A stretch of 64,000 nt of DNA from Kosakonia sacchari (GTDB lineage: Bacteria; Pseudomonadota; Gammaproteobacteria; Enterobacterales; Enterobacteriaceae): positions 1 to 64,000 of the forward strand of contig FOAY01000012.1 of assembly GCA_900109485.1 (NCBI GenBank), given 5' to 3'. Shown here in pieces: positions 60,670-64,000 of this stretch. A program made the position numbers and the translations under genes. Below the pieces are notes generated by a model. That model was given only the letters and a program-made list of their open reading frames with translations, did no database searches and was not told the origin of the DNA. Positions within the stretch are counted from its first letter, which is position 1; every line of letters begins with the position of its first letter.

Positions 60670-61260
60670 GTGCTCGAACGAATTAAAGTTTGCTTTACGG
60701 AAAGCATTCAAACCCAAATTGCGGCGGCGGAAGCGTTGCCTGATGCCATTTCCCGCGCAGCCATGACGATGGTTCACTCCCTGCTTAACGGCAACAAAAT
60801 CCTCTGTTGTGGCAACGGCACTTCTGCCGCCAATGCACAGCATTTTGCTGCCAGCATGATCAACCGTTTTGAAACAGAACGTCCCAGTTTACCTGCCATT
60901 GCACTTAATACCGATAATGTGGTCTTAACCGCGATAGCAAATGATCGTCTGCATGATGAGATTTACGCCAAGCAGGTTCGCGCGCTCGGCCACAGCGGGG
61001 ATATCCTGCTGGCCATTTCCACGCGCGGCAACAGCCGCGATATCGTTAAAGCCGTGGAAGCGGCGGTAACGCGTGATATGTCTATCATCGCGCTGACCGG
61101 CTACGACGGTGGCGAGTTGGCGGGTCTGCTGGGGCCGCAGGATGTCGAAATCCGTATTCCTTCCCATCGCAGCGCGCGCATCCAGGAAATGCACATGCTG
61201 ACAGTGAATTGCTTATGCGATCTGATTGATAACACGCTTTTTCCTCACCAGGATGATTAA
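60670..61260 (+). CDS. diaA: DnaA initiator-associating protein DiaA
   Basis: 196 residues from GTG 60670, the E. coli length. It is a SIS-domain protein ([45 protein letters not shown]) related to GmhA, the phosphoheptose isomerase. It forms tetramers that bind several DnaA molecules and promote timely initiation at oriC. Position between yraN and dolP is as in E. coli. Confidence 0.95.
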   Translation: MLERIKVCFTESIQTQIAAAEALPDAISRAAMTMVHSLLNGNKILCCGNGTSAANAQHFAASMINRFETERPSLPAIALNTDNVVLTAIANDRLHDEIYAKQVRALGHSGDILLAISTRGNSRDIVKAVEAAVTRDMSIIALTGYDGGELAGLLGPQDVEIRIPSHRSARIQEMHMLTVNCLCDLIDNTLFPHQDD

Positions 61261-61269
61261 GGAGTACAC

Positions 61270-61845
61270 ATGAAGGCATTCACGCCCCTCGCAGTCCTTA
61301 TTTCCGCGCTGCTGTTACAAGGTTGTGTTGGCGCAGTCGTGGTCGGTTCTGCCGCCGTTGGCACTAAAGCCGCGACGGATCCGCGAACCGTTGGCACCCA
61401 GGTGGATGACAGCACGCTGGAACTGCGCGTCAACAGTGCACTGTCCAAAGATGAGCAGCTTAAAAAAGAAGCGCGTATTAACGTCACCGCGTATCAGGGG
61501 AAAGTTCTGCTGACCGGGCAGGCCCCGAATACTGAGCTCTCTTCCAGAGCGAAACAGATTGCTGTGGGTGTTGAGGGCGCAACCGAAGTATTCAACGAAA
61601 TTCGCCAGGGTCAGCCAATCGGCCTCGGTACGGCGTCTTCAGACACCTGGATCACCACCAAAGTCCGCTCGCAGCTGTTGAGCAGCGATCAGGTGAAATC
61701 CTCTAACGTGAAAGTGACCACCGAGAACGGCGAAGTGTTCCTGATGGGTCTGGTCACCCAGCGCGAAGGCCAGGCCGCGGCAGATATCGCCAGCCGCGTC
61801 AGCGGTGTGAAGCACGTAACGACGGCATTCACCCTGCTGAAATAA
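61270..61845 (+). CDS. dolP: DolP (YraP), outer-membrane lipoprotein with two BON domains
   Basis: 191 residues, the E. coli length. The signal peptide MKAFTPLAVLISALLLQGC ends in a lipobox with Cys19. Two BON domains follow (about 45-115 and 125-190; the second contains DTWITTKVRSQLLSSDQVKSSNVKV, split from TTENGEVFLMG). DolP binds anionic phospholipid at the division site, supports outer-membrane integrity and BAM activity, and is sigma-E controlled in E. coli. It lies 9 bp after diaA. Confidence 0.95.
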   Translation: MKAFTPLAVLISALLLQGCVGAVVVGSAAVGTKAATDPRTVGTQVDDSTLELRVNSALSKDEQLKKEARINVTAYQGKVLLTGQAPNTELSSRAKQIAVGVEGATEVFNEIRQGQPIGLGTASSDTWITTKVRSQLLSSDQVKSSNVKVTTENGEVFLMGLVTQREGQAAADIASRVSGVKHVTTAFTLLK

Positions 61846-61850
61846 CCAAA

Positions 61851-61895
61851 AAGCCCGGCAAATTCTGGACTGCCCCCCAGAATTCGCCGGGCCTT
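61851..61895 (+). terminator. Bidirectional terminator between dolP and yraQ
   Basis: A long stem AAGCCCGGCAAATTCTGG / CCAGAATTCGCCGGGC with one mismatch region, followed by CTTTC, lies between two convergent genes. Confidence 0.85.
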
Positions 61896-61912
61896 TCTTG
61901 CTCTGTCAAACC

Positions 61913-62950
61913 TCAGAACAACGCAATAGCGCCAGTGATCGTCCCGCACAGCGCCACCAGCCCGCCGGTCAGCCACAACGCTTTTAACGGAAACGATTTA
62001 CGCAGCATGATCAGCGACGGCAGGCTTACCGCCGGCAGCGTAATCAACAGCGCCAGCGCAGGCGCCATTCCCATACCCGCCAGCATCATGGTCTGCACAA
62101 TCGGGATCTCGGCGGCCGTCGGGATCACAAACAGGCAGCCGACAATCGCCATCGCAATCACCCACAACAGCGTGTTATCGATCGCGCCATCCGCATGCGG
62201 GAATAACCAGACACGCGCCGCGCCCAGCACCAGAACAGCGAGAATATAGACCGGAATAGTGCTCCAGAAGAGTTGCCATAAGGCTTTGCCCCAGCGCGCC
62301 ATAAAGCTGCCCTGCGGCTCCGTAAGCGTAATATCCACCGCTTCAGCCTGCTGCGGGCTCTCTTTGACCAGCGCCTGTACCAGTAAAGCAACCCCCAACA
62401 CTGTCACCAGCCCCGCAACCAGACGGATTGCGGCAAAATGCCAGCCAAGAACAAAGCCCATAAACACCAGCGTAGCCGGGTTAAGCAGCGGATTACCCAT
62501 CCAGAATGCCAGTGCGCCGCCCATTGAGACGCGCTGACGGCGCATGCCTGCCGCCACCGGTGCGGCACAGCAGGTGCACATCATGCCAGGCAGAGAGAAC
62601 AGCGTACCAAACAGCGTGCCGCTAAAGCGTTTTTGCCCCAGCGTGCGCAGTAGCCAGTCGCGCGGGATCAATACCTGAATCAACGAGCCCAGCACTACGC
62701 CCAGTACGGCCGCTTTCCAGACGGCAAGAAAATAGACCAGCGCATAATCCCACGCCGCCTGAATCGGGCTGGAATCGGCCTGTGCAAGAATAGATTTACC
62801 GATGCTGTGCGTCTCGGCGGCGGTGAAGGCTTTACCGTAATAAGGCTGCCATTTCACGTACCAAAGACCAACGATAACCACAAGAAAGAACAACGCGGGT
62901 TTCCACCACTGAATGGGTGTTGCCGCCTGAGGTGAAGACTGACCAGTCAT
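61913..62950 (-). CDS. yraQ: YraQ, DUF318/ArsP-type permease
   Basis: 345 residues from ATG 62950 (E. coli 346); a longer frame to 63277 overlaps yraR and is not real. Eight or so membrane helices carry the family motif LPGMMCTCCAAPVAAGMRRQ and AFWMGNPLLNPATLVFMGFVLGW, the CxxC-like cysteine pair in a helix seen in the ArsP/permease family (PF03773). Some relatives export organoarsenicals or act with thiol chemistry; the YraQ substrate is not known. Confidence 0.93.
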   Translation of the reverse strand: MTGQSSPQAATPIQWWKPALFFLVVIVGLWYVKWQPYYGKAFTAAETHSIGKSILAQADSSPIQAAWDYALVYFLAVWKAAVLGVVLGSLIQVLIPRDWLLRTLGQKRFSGTLFGTLFSLPGMMCTCCAAPVAAGMRRQRVSMGGALAFWMGNPLLNPATLVFMGFVLGWHFAAIRLVAGLVTVLGVALLVQALVKESPQQAEAVDITLTEPQGSFMARWGKALWQLFWSTIPVYILAVLVLGAARVWLFPHADGAIDNTLLWVIAMAIVGCLFVIPTAAEIPIVQTMMLAGMGMAPALALLITLPAVSLPSLIMLRKSFPLKALWLTGGLVALCGTITGAIALF

Positions 62951-63002
62951 AACATTCCCCGGGGAAATAGATAATAAGCCGGGGAATAGTACGCCGGGAA
63001 AA

Positions 63003-63656
63003 CTATTTTGCCAATTGCGAGCCTGCTGCAATCGCGCGTAACTGCGCGGAGGCGACAACCTCGACGCGATTTTCCGCTGGCGTGAAGGACAATGCCAGCA
63101 GCGCGCGGGCGACATCCTGCGCGCGGATCGACTTCCAGTTGCCCGGCAGCAGACGAAACAGCGGTGCGAGCAGAGATTCACTGGAGCGCGGCTTTTCGCG
63201 CTCCCCCAGCAGCATCGACGGACGGGCAATAACCAGCCGGGGCCACTCCTGCGCGATGAGCGCTTTTTCCATTTCACCTTTTACCCGGTTATAGAAAAAC
63301 GGTGAACGCGCGTTTGCGCCCATAGAACTGACCACCAGCATCTGCCTGGCGCCAAGCCGCAGCCCGGTTAATGCCGTATCGACCACCAGCGTATAGTCCG
63401 CATGCACGAAAGCCTCTTCGCTCCCCGCTTCGCGCCGCGTGGTGCCAAGGCAGCAAAAAACCGTATCCACCGCGCCATTCACCTGCGCCAGCGCATCGCT
63501 TAACTGCGGATCATATGGATTTTCAACATCGGGAAATCCCGATAACGGGCGGCGCGTTGGCGCTACGATCGTGCCAACCCGCGCGTCGTTGCTCAGTAAT
63601 CGCAGCAGATGTCCGCCAACCAGTCCCGTTGCGCCAGTGATCATTACGCGTGGCAT
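63003..63656 (-). CDS. yraR: YraR, NAD(P)-binding Rossmann protein
   Basis: 217 residues, an atypical SDR-like (HTATIP2/NAD-dependent epimerase) fold: [18 protein letters not shown] binds the dinucleotide, [17 protein letters not shown] and [23 protein letters not shown] are family motifs. The function is unknown. It lies 52 bp before yraQ on the same strand and may share its transcript. It is divergent from yhbO. Confidence 0.9.
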   Translation of the reverse strand: MPRVMITGATGLVGGHLLRLLSNDARVGTIVAPTRRPLSGFPDVENPYDPQLSDALAQVNGAVDTVFCCLGTTRREAGSEEAFVHADYTLVVDTALTGLRLGARQMLVVSSMGANARSPFFYNRVKGEMEKALIAQEWPRLVIARPSMLLGEREKPRSSESLLAPLFRLLPGNWKSIRAQDVARALLALSFTPAENRVEVVASAQLRAIAAGSQLAK

Positions 63657-63777
63657 TTACTCTCCTTTTGCAGATGAATCTGCCTTGCAATACCCGCCTG
63701 CTAAACCAGGCTTAATAGTCTGATGGGTTATCAGTATGGATAACAACGAGCGCTGAAGCCAAAACAACGGAGGAACT

Positions 63778-64000
63778 ATGAGCAAGAAAATCGCAGTCTT
63801 GATCACCGACGAGTTTGAAGATTCAGAATTCACCTCTCCGGCACAGGAGTTTCGTCAGGCCGGCCATGAGGTGATCACCATAGAGAAACAGGCGGGGAAA
63901 ACCATCCACGGCAAACAAGGCGAAGCTGAAGTGGTGATTGATAAAGCCATCGATGAGGTGCGGCCAGCGGATTTTGACGCCCTGCTGCTACCGGGCGGCC
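63778..64000 (+). CDS. yhbO: YhbO, DJ-1/PfpI-family protein deglycase (cut by the window end)
   Basis: The first 74 residues are present, MSKKIAVLITDEFEDSEF onward, matching E. coli YhbO (172 residues). GGAGGA precedes ATG 63778. The catalytic Cys of the nucleophile elbow lies beyond the window; Glu-13-region residues of the active site (TDEFEDSE) are visible. YhbO protects against glycation by methylglyoxal and glyoxal and against oxidative and acid stress. Confidence 0.94.
   Translation, partial: MSKKIAVLITDEFEDSEFTSPAQEFRQAGHEVITIEKQAGKTIHGKQGEAEVVIDKAIDEVRPADFDALLLPGG

Noticed and set aside
62951-63277. 109-residue N-terminal extension of yraQ
   Set aside because: It overlaps yraR in another frame; ATG 62950 gives the expected MTGQSS N-terminus.

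Overview
The window is about 64 kb of an enterobacterial chromosome. Gene content, gene order and near-identical protein lengths follow the Escherichia coli K-12 segment mug-ileX-yqjHI-aer-patA-fadH-rlmG-ygjP-ygjR-alx-uxaCA-exuTR-yqjABCDEKFG-yhaHJKL-rnpB-garKRLP-garD-rsmI-lpoA-yraN-diaA-dolP-yraQR-yhbO. The coding sequence looks GC-rich, and the accessory set differs from E. coli, which suggests the Enterobacter/Kosakonia/Klebsiella side of the Enterobacteriaceae. The species cannot be fixed from the sequence alone.

Layout. 1-300: right end of an IS200/IS605-type element behind mug. 0.3-5.2 kb: mug, tRNA-Ile(CAU) ileX, then four accessory genes absent from the K-12 order: an AT-rich stand-alone protein with a His/Cys dyad, an HxlR regulator divergent from an SDR oxidoreductase, and a J-domain coiled-coil protein. 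5.3-12.2 kb: yqjH/yqjI (metal-regulated), an extra chemoreceptor, aer and patA. 12.2-15.1 kb: lsrG, lsrF and lsrK, the AI-2 phosphorylation and degradation enzymes without their transporter or repressor. 15.3-19.3 kb: fadH, a three-unit REP array, rlmG, ygjP. 19.3-27.1 kb: an accessory methionine/AI-2 island holding an Lrp-type regulator, a YitT membrane protein, a TyrB-like transaminase, and a compact operon metQ-metN-metI-luxS-SDR divergent from an MtnE-like transaminase. 27-44 kb: core genes ygjR, alx with a manganese riboswitch leader, ygjV, the hexuronate genes, the yqj and yha genes, and RNase P RNA with duplicated terminator repeats. 44-57 kb: galactarate/glucarate genes (garKRLP, garD) and a complete galactitol operon gatYZABCD with an intact gatR, at the position of the aga cluster in K-12. 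57-64 kb: the rsmI-lpoA-yraN-diaA-dolP envelope block, yraQ, yraR and the start of yhbO.

How the genes work together. Three sugar-acid and polyol pathways lie side by side. ExuT imports hexuronates and UxaC/UxaA process them. GarP/D/L/R/K convert galactarate and glucarate to pyruvate and 2-phosphoglycerate. GatABC/D/Y/Z take galactitol to triose phosphates. The most unusual part is 12-27 kb. It holds a LuxS of the clostridial/Firmicutes sequence type, co-transcribed with a MetNIQ-type importer and a dehydrogenase and divergent from a Bacillus-type MtnE-like transaminase, about 8 kb from lsrK/lsrFG. Together they could form a methionine-cycle salvage and AI-2 turnover module. The enzyme families are read from the sequence; the combined pathway is inference.
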